From UBA4582 sp047629195 (lineage in GTDB: Bacteria > Pseudomonadota > Gammaproteobacteria > Pseudomonadales > Azotimanducaceae): a stretch of DNA of 64,000 nt. A model generated the notes under the pieces. The model saw only the letters and a program-made list of their open reading frames with translations. It was not told the origin of the DNA and searched no databases. Positions 52,399-60,380 of this stretch are shown piece by piece. How positions within the stretch are numbered: the first letter of the stretch is position 1; every line of letters begins with the position of its first letter. The translations under genes and the position numbers were made by a program. Location of the stretch: NCBI GenBank assembly GCA_047629195.1, contig JBLHWY010000010.1:1-64000 (forward strand). The letters run 5' to 3'.

Positions 52399-53494
52399 CT
52401 ATAGACCCTGCTTTAGACTTGCCACAATGAACTGATCAAGATCACCGTCAAGAACCGCTTGGGTATTAGAGGTTTCCACATTGGTTCTCAAATCTTTAAT
52501 TCGAGCAGAGTCGAGTACATAAGATCGAATTTGGCTACCCCAGCTGATATCTGACTTATTGGCTTCGACCACATCCATTTCTGACCGTCGTTTCTGATCT
52601 TCTAACTCATATAACTTAGCTTTAAGTTGCTTAAGTGCCTGATCTTTATTTTTGTGCTGGGATCTCTGGTTTTGACATTGGACGACAACACCCGTTGGGA
52701 GATGCGTTAACCGGATGGCTGAGTCGGTTTTATTGACGTGTTGTCCACCGGCACCACTAGCACGATATGTGTCCACTCGGACTTCAGACATATCTAGATC
52801 AATCTCAATATCATCATCGAGCTCGGGAGACGCAAACACCGAAGCAAAAGAGGTGTGACGCCGACTACTAGAATCAAACGGGGACTTTCGTACTAAACGG
52901 TGGACGCCGGTTTCAGTTCGCAGCCAACCGAATGCATATTCACCCTGAAAGTGGATTGTCGCCCCTTTTATACCAGCGACGTCACCATCGGAAAGCTCAA
53001 CCACTTCCGTTTTGAAGCCCTTGGATTCACCCCACCGCAGATACATGCGAAGCAACATATCCGCCCAGTCCTGGGCCTCAGTGCCACCCGATCCAGACTG
53101 GATATCAACAAACGCATTGTTTGGATCCATCTCGCCTGAGAACATGCGCCGAAATTCCAGCTTCTCAAGATGTTGATCTAATGCTTCAAGGTCAACCTCT
53201 ATATCTGCTACGAGGGCTTCGTCACCTTCCTCTTTAGCCAGTTCGAGCAGGTCAGCTGCATCAGCGTTACCCTCATCCAGCCGGTCAATGGTGTGAACGA
53301 TAGCTTCAAGTGAGGAACGTTCCTGACCTAATTGCTGAGCATATTCGGGCTTATCCCAAACAGCAGAATCAGCAAGTTCAAGCTCGACTTCCGCCAACCT
53401 TTCTTTCCGGTTGTCATAGTCAAAGATACCCCCTGAGAACTTCTGTTCTCTCCACTAGGTCTTTGATACGAACAACTAAAGGATTAATTTCCAC
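52399..53494 (-). CDS. prfB: Peptide chain release factor 2 (programmed +1 frameshift)
   Basis: Recognises UGA and UAA stop codons. The main frame (to 53397 and up to codon 26) carries the SPF tripeptide (VRKSPFD) and GAGGQHVN catalytic loop. The true start lies in another frame: GTG 53494 opens a 24-codon segment (EINPLVVRIKDLVERTE, like E. coli MFEINP) ending in CTT TGA, after which translation must shift +1 to GAC. The assembled product is 364 residues, matching E. coli RF2 (365). It therefore regulates its own level, since frameshifting drops when RF2 is abundant. Not a pseudogene. Confidence 0.97.
53420..53434 (-). promoter_or_regulatory. RF2 autoregulatory frameshift site
   Basis: Minus strand AGGGGGTATCTTTGA, followed by C: a Shine-Dalgarno-like AGGGGG three bases before the CTT slip codon and in-frame TGA (53420-53422). 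This is the same element as in E. coli prfB. Confidence 0.95.
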
Positions 53495-53566
53495 GTCTAC
53501 TGACTCATTAAGGTATTTATGCGAAAGCCGCGCATTGTAAACTAACGCTCTGCACCTTTCCAGAAA

Positions 53567-54166
53567 TCAGCCTTGTGAGACTCTCAACCATTCAGCTTCC
53601 AATTGCTCAATCATGCCTTCTTGATCACCATTATTATAAATTACGGTAGTAGCTCGGGCTATTCGCTCTTCATTACTTAACTGAGAATCAATACGGCTCT
53701 CAACTGCTGCCTGGTCAGCATTGTCCCGCGCCATCGCCCTTGCAACAGCAACTTCCCTATCCACTGCTAGCACCCAAATTTCGTCGCCGATATCTTCCCA
53801 ACCTGCTTCAAACAATACTGCTGCTTCAAGCACCACAACGCCGTCCGGGTAAGTAGCGTCATATCCTGCTATTTCAAGCTCAGCTAGACGTCTGATCTCG
53901 GGCCAAACGATATCCGTCAGTCTCTTTAGCGCTTCAGGCTTACCAAACACTTTGCCACCGAGTGCTCTTCGATCGATCTGATGGTCATCTGCAACAATAT
54001 CTGCGCCAAATGCTTCGATAACCTTTAGGTAAGCTTGTGTGCCAGGATCGTAAGCTCGATGCCCCAATTTGTCAGCATCAATGATTTCGGCTCCACGAGA
54101 TTGAAGAAACTCACTCGCGGTTGTTTTTCCCGATGCCAATCCACCGGTCATGCAGATAATTTTCAA
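53567..54166 (-). CDS. coaE: Dephospho-CoA kinase
   Basis: Last step of CoA synthesis, phosphorylating dephospho-CoA. P-loop TGGLASGKTT, then DADKLGHRAY with the conserved Asp, and EAAVLFEAGW. 199 residues (E. coli 206). In Pseudomonas it follows pilD; here no pilus gene is next to it. Confidence 0.95.
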   Translation of the reverse strand: MKIICMTGGLASGKTTASEFLQSRGAEIIDADKLGHRAYDPGTQAYLKVIEAFGADIVADDHQIDRRALGGKVFGKPEALKRLTDIVWPEIRRLAELEIAGYDATYPDGVVVLEAAVLFEAGWEDIGDEIWVLAVDREVAVARAMARDNADQAAVESRIDSQLSNEERIARATTVIYNNGDQEGMIEQLEAEWLRVSQG

Positions 54167-54367
54167 TTTTGTACTCCACCTTTTTTGCAGTAATCTGCCA
54201 CAGGTGACGCAAAAAAGCGAAAACCATTTTCATCCGAAATCTGTAATCATCGGGATACCCTATTTCGCGTAGGTCCAATTGACGTCGCGGGCCGTGTACC
54301 GCAAGACAAACCAGCCTGGGAATAGTACTGTTTGACTTGGAATACATTGGAATGGAGGAGTAAATTC

Positions 54368-55564
54368 ATGAGTCAGGATAGGATCGCAGCAATTGTAGGC
54401 ATTCATGAGCACCCGTTAAGGGATGTAGGGGGGCTTATGAGCCCGCTGCAAATAAAGGCCGAATGCGCAGCCAGAGCATTAGAAGATGCAGGCTTAAGCT
54501 GGACAGATGTCGATGGCCTGTACGACGCAGGAGACGGGGGCGGCGCCATGAGCGGCCTCAATATTGCCGAATATTTCGGGTTAAACCCCAAGGTAATTGA
54601 CACCACTGGCGTTGGCGGCAGCTCTTACGAATTTCACGCAGCCCACGCCAAGCGAGATATTGCAGCAGGCAAGGTGAAAGTTGCACTTCTCACTTACGGT
54701 TCCACCGCGCATAGCAGTGCCCGTGCTATTGGCGTCGGAGGACGAAGCGGCGGCAACCAGCATCCAGCAGACATCATGGACACCTTCGCTGGCGCCACTC
54801 TAATCTCAAATTACGCAATGGTGGCGCAGCGCCATATGTACGAATACGGCACAACCAGTGAACAACTCGCCGAAATATCCATTGCAACGCGTTACCATGC
54901 CATGCGCAACCCAGAGGCTGTGCAGGCAATGGAAGACCTCGAATTCCTCGACATACGGGAAACCACGATAGAAGATGTGGTCAATTCACGCATGATCGCC
55001 GACCCGTTGCACCTGTTAGAGTGCTGTATGATTTCCGATGGCGGCGGCGCAGTTGTTATCGCTTGCGCTGAAGTTGCTCGAAACTGCCCAAAACCACCGG
55101 TATGGATACTTGGCAGCGGCGAGGCGACCAAATACCCTGAAATTGGCGGCGACCTAACAACAAGTGCGGCAGCTCAGTCCGCGCCCTTAGCGTTCAGCGA
55201 AGCTGGCGTGCTGCCTTCTGAGATGGACGTAGCCATGATCTATGACTCTTTTAGTATTACCGTACTTGCGCTGCTTGAAGACCTAGGCTTTTGCAAAAAG
55301 GGAGAAGGAGGTCCATGGGTCCAAGGCGGCAGGCTCAGATTTGATCGCCCCGCCGATGGCCCAGCTTTGAATACAGATGGCGGTGGCTTATCTTCGAATC
55401 ATCCCGGCATGCGTGGCATATTTCTGTTGATCGAGGCAGCGCGTCAGTTACGCGGCGAATCCAACTCGCAGGTTACCGATGCCAAACTAGCTGTCGCTCA
55501 CGGCAACGGCGGCATGCTTGGCAGCAGACACACCGCTGGCACTATTATCCTTGGGAGAGACTGA
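54368..55564 (+). CDS. Thiolase-fold SCP-x/Ltp2-like protein (candidate retro-aldolase)
   Basis: 398 residues, start ATG 54368 seven bases after GGAGGAG. The fold is that of the SCP-x/lipid-transfer thiolases: GLNIAEYFGLNP, MIYDSFSITVLALLE, GFCKKGEGG, NTDGGGLSSNHPG. The position of the nucleophilic thiolase cysteine carries Ser (GVGGSSYEF, S85-S86), and the C-terminal Cys motif is HGNGGMLG. Loss of both cysteines is known for the steroid side-chain aldolase Ltp2, which works with a DUF35 partner; a DUF35 gene follows three bases later. Thus an acyl-CoA retro-aldolase is more likely than a thiolase; substrate unknown. Confidence 0.8.
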   Translation: MSQDRIAAIVGIHEHPLRDVGGLMSPLQIKAECAARALEDAGLSWTDVDGLYDAGDGGGAMSGLNIAEYFGLNPKVIDTTGVGGSSYEFHAAHAKRDIAAGKVKVALLTYGSTAHSSARAIGVGGRSGGNQHPADIMDTFAGATLISNYAMVAQRHMYEYGTTSEQLAEISIATRYHAMRNPEAVQAMEDLEFLDIRETTIEDVVNSRMIADPLHLLECCMISDGGGAVVIACAEVARNCPKPPVWILGSGEATKYPEIGGDLTTSAAAQSAPLAFSEAGVLPSEMDVAMIYDSFSITVLALLEDLGFCKKGEGGPWVQGGRLRFDRPADGPALNTDGGGLSSNHPGMRGIFLLIEAARQLRGESNSQVTDAKLAVAHGNGGMLGSRHTAGTIILGRD

Positions 55565-55566
55565 TC

Positions 55567-55980
55567 ATGAGTGATTCACAAAGACCAATACCAACAGCCA
55601 AGGAACACGATACTCGCGCGTTTTGGGCCGCCACACGAAACAAGGAATTCAAGTATCAGCAGTGCGACAGTTGCAACAAGGTCATATTTTACCCTAGAGC
55701 ACACTGCACCGGTTGCACTTCCGGCAAACTTGAGTGGAAGACATCAGCGGGTCAAGGAACAGTATATTCCTTCAGCGTCGTACGACAGAGTTACCATCCG
55801 TTTTTCAGGAATATGGTTCCCTATGTCGTTGCTTGGATCGATATGGACGAAGGGCCCCGGATCTTATCGAACGTCATAGGACTTAAAGATCCTGCCACAG
55901 ATGTATCAATCGGACAGAAGGTTCAGGTTGAATGGGAAGAACACGAAACGCTATCGATCCCTCTTTTTAAACCCGTGTAG
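55567..55980 (+). CDS. DUF35 zinc-ribbon/OB-fold protein
   Basis: 137 residues: a zinc ribbon with C33, C36, C47 and C50 (CDSC and CTGC) and an OB fold (GTVYSFSVVRQSYHPFF, VPYVVAWIDMDEGPRI). DUF35 proteins form complexes with thiolase-fold partners, for instance in steroid side-chain aldolases and HMG-CoA/acetoacetyl-CoA complexes. The gene starts three bases after the thiolase-like gene, so a complex of the two is the simplest reading. Confidence 0.88.
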   Translation: MSDSQRPIPTAKEHDTRAFWAATRNKEFKYQQCDSCNKVIFYPRAHCTGCTSGKLEWKTSAGQGTVYSFSVVRQSYHPFFRNMVPYVVAWIDMDEGPRILSNVIGLKDPATDVSIGQKVQVEWEEHETLSIPLFKPV

Positions 55981-56000
55981 TTAAACAGGTGTGGTTTCGA

Positions 56001-56033
56001 AAAGACGACCAAGGCTATGCCCGGGTCGTCTTT
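56001..56033. terminator. Bidirectional terminator between DUF35 and MaoC-like genes
   Basis: Stem AAAGACGACC (56001-56010) with GGTCGTCTTT (56024-56033), 13-base loop. Short A- and T-runs are built into the stem, so it can serve both convergent genes. Confidence 0.7.
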
Positions 56034-56088
56034 AAAACTATCTATAAAACTATCTATAAAACTATGTATGAAACTATGTATGAAACTA
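56034..56088. repeat. 12-bp tandem repeat at the 3' end of the MaoC-like gene
   Basis: Four units of 12 bases (aaaactatctat twice, aaaactatgtat, gaaactatgtat) and a partial fifth. On the minus strand the array starts with the TAG stop of the MaoC-like gene and, because 12 is a multiple of three, repeats in-frame TAG stops every four codons. Confidence 0.85.
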
Positions 56089-56505
56089 GGCAGAAAGTGG
56101 TAGTTTTACCGATGCGGTGCCGAACACCCGCGTTTCACCCTTCTCGTTAGTCACAGTAATATCAATCTCGACAAGACCTTCGCCTTCATCGATATCAGTC
56201 ACAACGCCATTAATCGCATGTGGCTCATCAGCAATCACGGGTGCTCGGAATACTGTATCAATCTGCTTTATTTCCGCGGGGGGTGCCCACTGGTGAATCA
56301 TCGCAACTAGATAACCCTGACTTAATATGCCGGGCACCATGGCGCCTGGCAGGCCTTCTTTCCTAGCTGCCTCATGGTCGCTGAAGCGCGCTCCGCCCCA
56401 GCCGACCAGTTTCGCAAATTTACCAACAGTCTCAAGCGACGTGTCGGGCTGAAAAGTTGGAAGTTCTACGCCAAATTCAACGTCTGCTACTGTTGCAATA
56501 CTCAT
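56086..56505 (-). CDS. MaoC-like hot-dog dehydratase subunit
   Basis: 139 residues of the hot-dog fold MaoC family (R-specific enoyl-CoA hydratase). Signature region: FSDHEAARKEGLPGAMVPGILSQGY, quoted here as SDHEAARKEG and PGILSQGY, with the Asp/His pair usual for hydration of enoyl-CoA in a shortened form. Its start overlaps the stop of the upstream FAS1-like gene by four bases (ATGA), so the two probably form one heteromeric hydratase. Confidence 0.85.
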   Translation of the reverse strand: MSIATVADVEFGVELPTFQPDTSLETVGKFAKLVGWGGARFSDHEAARKEGLPGAMVPGILSQGYLVAMIHQWAPPAEIKQIDTVFRAPVIADEPHAINGVVTDIDEGEGLVEIDITVTNEKGETRVFGTASVKLPLSA

Positions 56506-56957
56506 TTACTTTTCTCCCGCATCACGACCCGACTGTCTGCGTTCGCCAGATGATTACCATCTTCATCGTAAAATTCCATTCTAGACACGGCAAACACCAT
56601 ACGGCCAGAACGACCTGTTTTTGTGTAGATATCGTGGAGATGGGTTTTACCAATCAATTTTTTACCCGGGCGCACTGGCTGAAGGCATTCAACACCTTTA
56701 CCGGCGTCCATGCCCAAGCCAAATTTAGGAAAATCTTCTGGCAACACCCTGCGCCCACTAAGGCTCGCAACAAACGTAGAAGAAGCCTGAAAATCAGGGT
56801 GTTTCTCATCCAAGAAACGATCTTGTGTTTCACCGCAGAGTTGCGCGTAGGATATTGTCTTTGCCGCGTTTATCTCAAATTCTTTCTCGTCAAAATCACG
56901 ATTCAGGAATTTCGCTCGAAGATCTTCGATATCCTGTTGTTCAACATTATCAGTCAC
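56502..56957 (-). CDS. FAS1-like (MaoC N-terminal type) hot-dog dehydratase subunit
   Basis: 151 residues, start GTG 56957. Features AAKTISYAQLCGETQ near the start, then LPEDFPKFGLGMDAGKG and LIGKTHLHDIYTKTGRSG, the layout of the FAS1-like dehydratase domain that pairs with a MaoC domain in two-subunit enoyl-CoA hydratases such as actinobacterial ChsH1-ChsH2. Coupled to the MaoC-like gene downstream. Together with the thiolase-fold and DUF35 genes 100 bases further they suggest a hydration then carbon-carbon cleavage module. Confidence 0.82.
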   Translation of the reverse strand: MTDNVEQQDIEDLRAKFLNRDFDEKEFEINAAKTISYAQLCGETQDRFLDEKHPDFQASSTFVASLSGRRVLPEDFPKFGLGMDAGKGVECLQPVRPGKKLIGKTHLHDIYTKTGRSGRMVFAVSRMEFYDEDGNHLANADSRVVMREKSK

Positions 56958-57048
56958 GTGTAGTTCTCTCTATTATTGTAAATACTCTATTTCCAAGCGG
57001 CTAATTGCTGGGCAAAGGAGACATTATCCAGTCACTCAGCTAGCCGTT

Positions 57049-57687
57049 TTACGATGCTTTTACTTTCAAATTTACCGCTTCGAACTCGCCGGCCTTAAGC
57101 GCTGCGACCAAATCATCAATCGATTCAATATTGGTGCTAAATTTTGTGGCACAGCGACCTATATGGCTAACAATATGTGAATCGCTGCCTGCAATTCCGC
57201 GGTAGTTCAACGCCTTGGCGTTATCGATTGCAATTTGATCTTCTTGATCGCGACTGCCGCCATTATGAATTTCTACTATGTCTACACCTTCTGGAACGCC
57301 AAGTTCATCGGTATGCGCAAACATGCCGACCTTCGGTCGCCCAGGATGACAGGGAACGGCAACGGCACCATGCTTCTTGCTTTCCTCCAGCACGACAGCC
57401 AGCTTGAGATGTGTACTTGCAAAATCGAAGGCTTCCTGAAGTTCTGGGGTCACGCCGTAAACCAAAACATGTCCATATTCAGTTTCGACCTCGCTTGCCT
57501 TCAAAATACATAGTCCATATTTTTCAGCGAGAGGTGAATAATCCGACTCATCGTCGAATTGTCGGTGTTCAGTCAATACAAAACCCGCTAGAGGTAACTC
57601 TTTCGCCTTGATCCATTGGCAATAGTTTTCTACTTTCGCGCGGCCGTCGTCTGATTTTATCGAATGTGTGTGAAGATCGAGTAGCAA
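57049..57687 (-). CDS. PHP-domain phosphoesterase-like protein
   Basis: 212 residues from TTG 57687 (LLLDLHTHSIKSDDGR), five bases after AAAGAGG; an upstream TTG at 57711 would add eight. Metal-binding motifs of the PHP superfamily: DLHTHS, LTEHRQFDD, CHPGRPK, EIHNGG and SDSHIVSHIG. Stand-alone PHP proteins are often phosphoesterases (for example PNPase-type or RNase AM). Specific substrate not indicated. Confidence 0.88.
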   Translation of the reverse strand: MLLDLHTHSIKSDDGRAKVENYCQWIKAKELPLAGFVLTEHRQFDDESDYSPLAEKYGLCILKASEVETEYGHVLVYGVTPELQEAFDFASTHLKLAVVLEESKKHGAVAVPCHPGRPKVGMFAHTDELGVPEGVDIVEIHNGGSRDQEDQIAIDNAKALNYRGIAGSDSHIVSHIGRCATKFSTNIESIDDLVAALKAGEFEAVNLKVKAS

Positions 57688-57711
57688 GATTACCTCTTTA
57701 GAAAATTTCAA

Positions 57712-58071
57712 TTAGCTTTAGTCTATCGGCAAAATTGCCACAAGGGTGCCGCGAGTGCAAGCATACAAGGCAAAACAACCGTTCGCTACCTATAGGCCAA
57801 ATGATAGGCCGACTGGCAAATCTTCAGGAATCCTGTCCCGAATTCGTCAGCATACGATCAGCATGGCTATTCAAAATTCCCAATGGTAGCGCTTGGCTCA
57901 GCCTAATCCTGCTAAAGTTCGCAACGACGAATAGATCAAAGCGGCCCTAGGCCTCAGCTCAACTCACCTTGACCATCATCACTGACCTCTATCAGTGGTT
58001 AATCACCAGAGAAGAGCTCACCATCGACACCGTGCTGCAAAGTCTGAGGATGTTTAGTGCTTCGACCCACA
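57712..58071. other. Intergenic region with possible gene remnant
   Basis: 360 bases between two minus-strand genes. On the plus strand 57950-58078 is open for 42 codons with protein-like sequence (LYQWLITREELTID) but lacks a good start and a ribosome-binding site, and stops in the frame before; it could be the decayed 3' end of a lost gene. I do not recognise it. No promoter stands out. Confidence 0.35.
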
Positions 58072-59739
58072 CTAGCTAGTTCCCGTCCGCAAAGCCGCTA
58101 CTGCCTGATTAACCAATGACTTCAGTTCTCGATCAGTATCTATCAAGCCGACTAGTTTGTCGTACACGACTTGGCTTACGGGGTTTGCTGAAATCAAAGT
58201 AATTTCATACAGTTCGAGTAGTACTAGCCAATCACCAATCGCAAGTACGCGATCAACAACAGCATCATACTCGCCACGCCATTTAGCAGGGTATTGCGTA
58301 ATAGCCTCGCGCATCTCCCTCACCGCTCCGTAGACTTCTATCAAATCAGGCTCAACCATCGAGCTTGCGTTGTCTACTCCACCCTCAGACATCTCGGCAG
58401 AGAGATTGAGCGTCTCAATTTGATAATTTGATCGATCTGCAGCACCGCCGGAAACCGACACCAATTCAGCACCGAGCGCCATATCATATTGCCCCCAGGC
58501 TGGGTCAAAAAGAACTCCGCCCTTATTTGTCAGAACAGTGCAATTAGCAAAACTAAACAGAATATTTTTTTGTTCCCTGCGCTCAATACCAATCAAAACC
58601 CCTGAGACAGTAATCCCTGACAAAAACTCGAGCGTGGTAGCTCGCGATGTCTCATCACCCGCTCGAATTCCCTGCCCGTCTAACTCGTCAATCGTGTACT
58701 CCGACAAACAACGCGTCATCTCGTTGACTCTACCAACTGGCGACCCAAACCCATTCGCGTGATACGCACCCCCGTGCCCAGGCAGTTGATTGTCGCGCCA
58801 TGCAAGCTGAGTGGGACCCGCGGTGCGGACATAAACCGCATTGTCCATCTGGTCTGTTATCACTTCGGAAACAATTCCACTAACCTGTAAGCCCGAGGAA
58901 TATTTCAACGTGCAGACTGACTCACCACTAATTGCTTCTCGGACTGATTCGGCTCGACCGTTAAACTGACACATGCCTTGTGCCACAACATCTAAAACCT
59001 GCCTCATATGCTGACAACTGTGAGTCACGAACAATAAGGGTTGCTCATGAGTAATATCATAATCCTGACAAATCGCATCGACAGTAAGCAGTTTCTTTAC
59101 CACCCGCTTATCGTCAAGACAGTTGGCACTTTCACTTAGTGACGAGAGTAGACCTGCGCCAAAGAGTTTATAGTTATCAACGGTACCTACCAAACCGTAC
59201 TCAATCGTCCACCAGTGTAACCTTGCAAACTTTGACGCCTCAGAGGGAGTTTTTCCTTTCGAGTTCAGAGCCTTCGTACCCAACTTGCCAAATTGTTGCA
59301 AAAACTCGGCATAATCAACATCGATCAGCAGAGGGGCGTGGCCGGCAGATTCGTGCAAAATATCTGGTGCCGGCGTATAAAAAATCTGCTCAATCGATCT
59401 CATGCGCAAGGCAATAGGCAAGATGCAGCGAGATTGAAACTCCATGAATATTGGGGGCGGAATGAAACCTGTCACACCCAGCACTTGCCAACCAATCTGC
59501 GCCAGGTGCGCGTTCATAACCTCAAGATCTGGCACCATCTCGCGGTTAATACCAACCCGCTTCAAGCCGCCCAGGTAAATTAGGTGAGCAGTGCCGGCTA
59601 ACTGCACCGAAAGCCTGCCCATAAGGAAACGCCATAACGCATGGTCTTGCGGTGAATAGGATTCGTAGTTCTGAGCCTCAACATATCCTTGCAGGTGCAA
59701 GGGAAGCTCTGAAATTATCTGCTTCTGATTCAAACCCAT
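58072..59739 (-). CDS. phhA: Biopterin-dependent aromatic amino acid hydroxylase, long form
   Basis: Iron and tetrahydropterin enzyme that hydroxylates phenylalanine to tyrosine. The catalytic domain (about 1-280) has the iron ligands H129 and H134 (HESAGHAP) and E180 (WWTIEYGL), with FMEFQSR and FVTHSCQHM. The usual bacterial enzyme has about 260 residues; this has 555, with a C-terminal half (290-555) of mixed beta and helix that I do not recognise, as seen in a long marine type. No pterin recycling gene (phhB) is next to it. It is divergent from an Lrp/AsnC regulator. Confidence 0.88.
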   Translation of the reverse strand: MGLNQKQIISELPLHLQGYVEAQNYESYSPQDHALWRFLMGRLSVQLAGTAHLIYLGGLKRVGINREMVPDLEVMNAHLAQIGWQVLGVTGFIPPPIFMEFQSRCILPIALRMRSIEQIFYTPAPDILHESAGHAPLLIDVDYAEFLQQFGKLGTKALNSKGKTPSEASKFARLHWWTIEYGLVGTVDNYKLFGAGLLSSLSESANCLDDKRVVKKLLTVDAICQDYDITHEQPLLFVTHSCQHMRQVLDVVAQGMCQFNGRAESVREAISGESVCTLKYSSGLQVSGIVSEVITDQMDNAVYVRTAGPTQLAWRDNQLPGHGGAYHANGFGSPVGRVNEMTRCLSEYTIDELDGQGIRAGDETSRATTLEFLSGITVSGVLIGIERREQKNILFSFANCTVLTNKGGVLFDPAWGQYDMALGAELVSVSGGAADRSNYQIETLNLSAEMSEGGVDNASSMVEPDLIEVYGAVREMREAITQYPAKWRGEYDAVVDRVLAIGDWLVLLELYEITLISANPVSQVVYDKLVGLIDTDRELKSLVNQAVAALRTGTS

Positions 59740-59825
59740 GATTATCGACTCTAAGAACAGTTAACTCGAAGTTTAGCGCGTGATCTCTGCGTTTACTTCG
59801 CATACATTGCTAAATTCGCGCCGCT

Positions 59826-59844
59826 TATGCGATAATTGCGCATA
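59826..59844. promoter_or_regulatory. Palindromic operator candidate between phhA and the Lrp-type gene
   Basis: TATGCG (59826-59831), seven A/T-rich bases, CGCATA (59839-59844): a perfect 6-bp dyad with an AT-rich centre, the format of Lrp/AsnC sites. It lies 42 bases before the regulator start and 86 before the phhA start. Confidence 0.55.
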
Positions 59845-59886
59845 GAAACCCTTTTTTCTTTACTTTTTTCGCACCAAATTCTATTT

Positions 59887-60351
59887 ATGGATCGATTCGA
59901 CACACAATTACTCAACACCCTGCAAAGCGCAGGCAGAAGCACAACAGCGGAACTTGCTGAATCAGTGCATCTTTCGCCCTCCCAGTGTCAAAGACGCATG
60001 AAGAAGCTAGAGGAAACCGGCATTATAAAAGGCTACGTTGCACTTTTGGATGCCGACGAGCTGGGACTTGAGGTGACAGCGATCGTGAGCATCAAATTAA
60101 CAAGTCACGGTAGACATCCAACCCAAGATTTTCAGCAGGTTGTTGACCAGCACGAGGAGATCATGGAGTGCCACGCCGTCACCGGCGATGAGGACTACGT
60201 ACTAAAAATCATGACCCGCGACCTTAAACATTTTTCCGATTTCCTTATGGACAACTTGATGAGCCTGCCAATCGTTGCAAGCGTTCGGTCAAACGTACTT
60301 CTACAAGAATTAAAATCAACAACATCGCTACCTATTAACTCGCTCAAATAG
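59887..60351 (+). CDS. Lrp/AsnC family transcriptional regulator
   Basis: 154 residues from ATG 59887. N-terminal helix-turn-helix (TAELAESVHLSPSQCQRRMKKLE, quoted as AELAESVHLSPSQCQRRM), linker, and a C-terminal RAM (amino-acid-binding) domain (VTAIVSIKL, VTGDEDYVLKI). An upstream in-frame ATG at 59836 falls on the palindrome. Divergent from phhA, so it likely senses an aromatic amino acid and controls phhA and perhaps the MFS gene 29 bases downstream. Confidence 0.92.
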   Translation: MDRFDTQLLNTLQSAGRSTTAELAESVHLSPSQCQRRMKKLEETGIIKGYVALLDADELGLEVTAIVSIKLTSHGRHPTQDFQQVVDQHEEIMECHAVTGDEDYVLKIMTRDLKHFSDFLMDNLMSLPIVASVRSNVLLQELKSTTSLPINSLK

Positions 60352-60380
60352 CACCTATAAACCGCACTTAAGGAATTTTC

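Noticed and set aside
53397..53494. prfB read as a broken gene with a premature TGA
   Set aside because: The TGA lies in the conserved AGGGGG-TAT-CTT-TGA-C element, so it is a programmed frameshift.
54368..55564. Thiolase-like gene as an acetyl-CoA acetyltransferase
   Set aside because: The nucleophilic cysteine region reads GGSSYEF and the C-terminal Cys motif is also missing.
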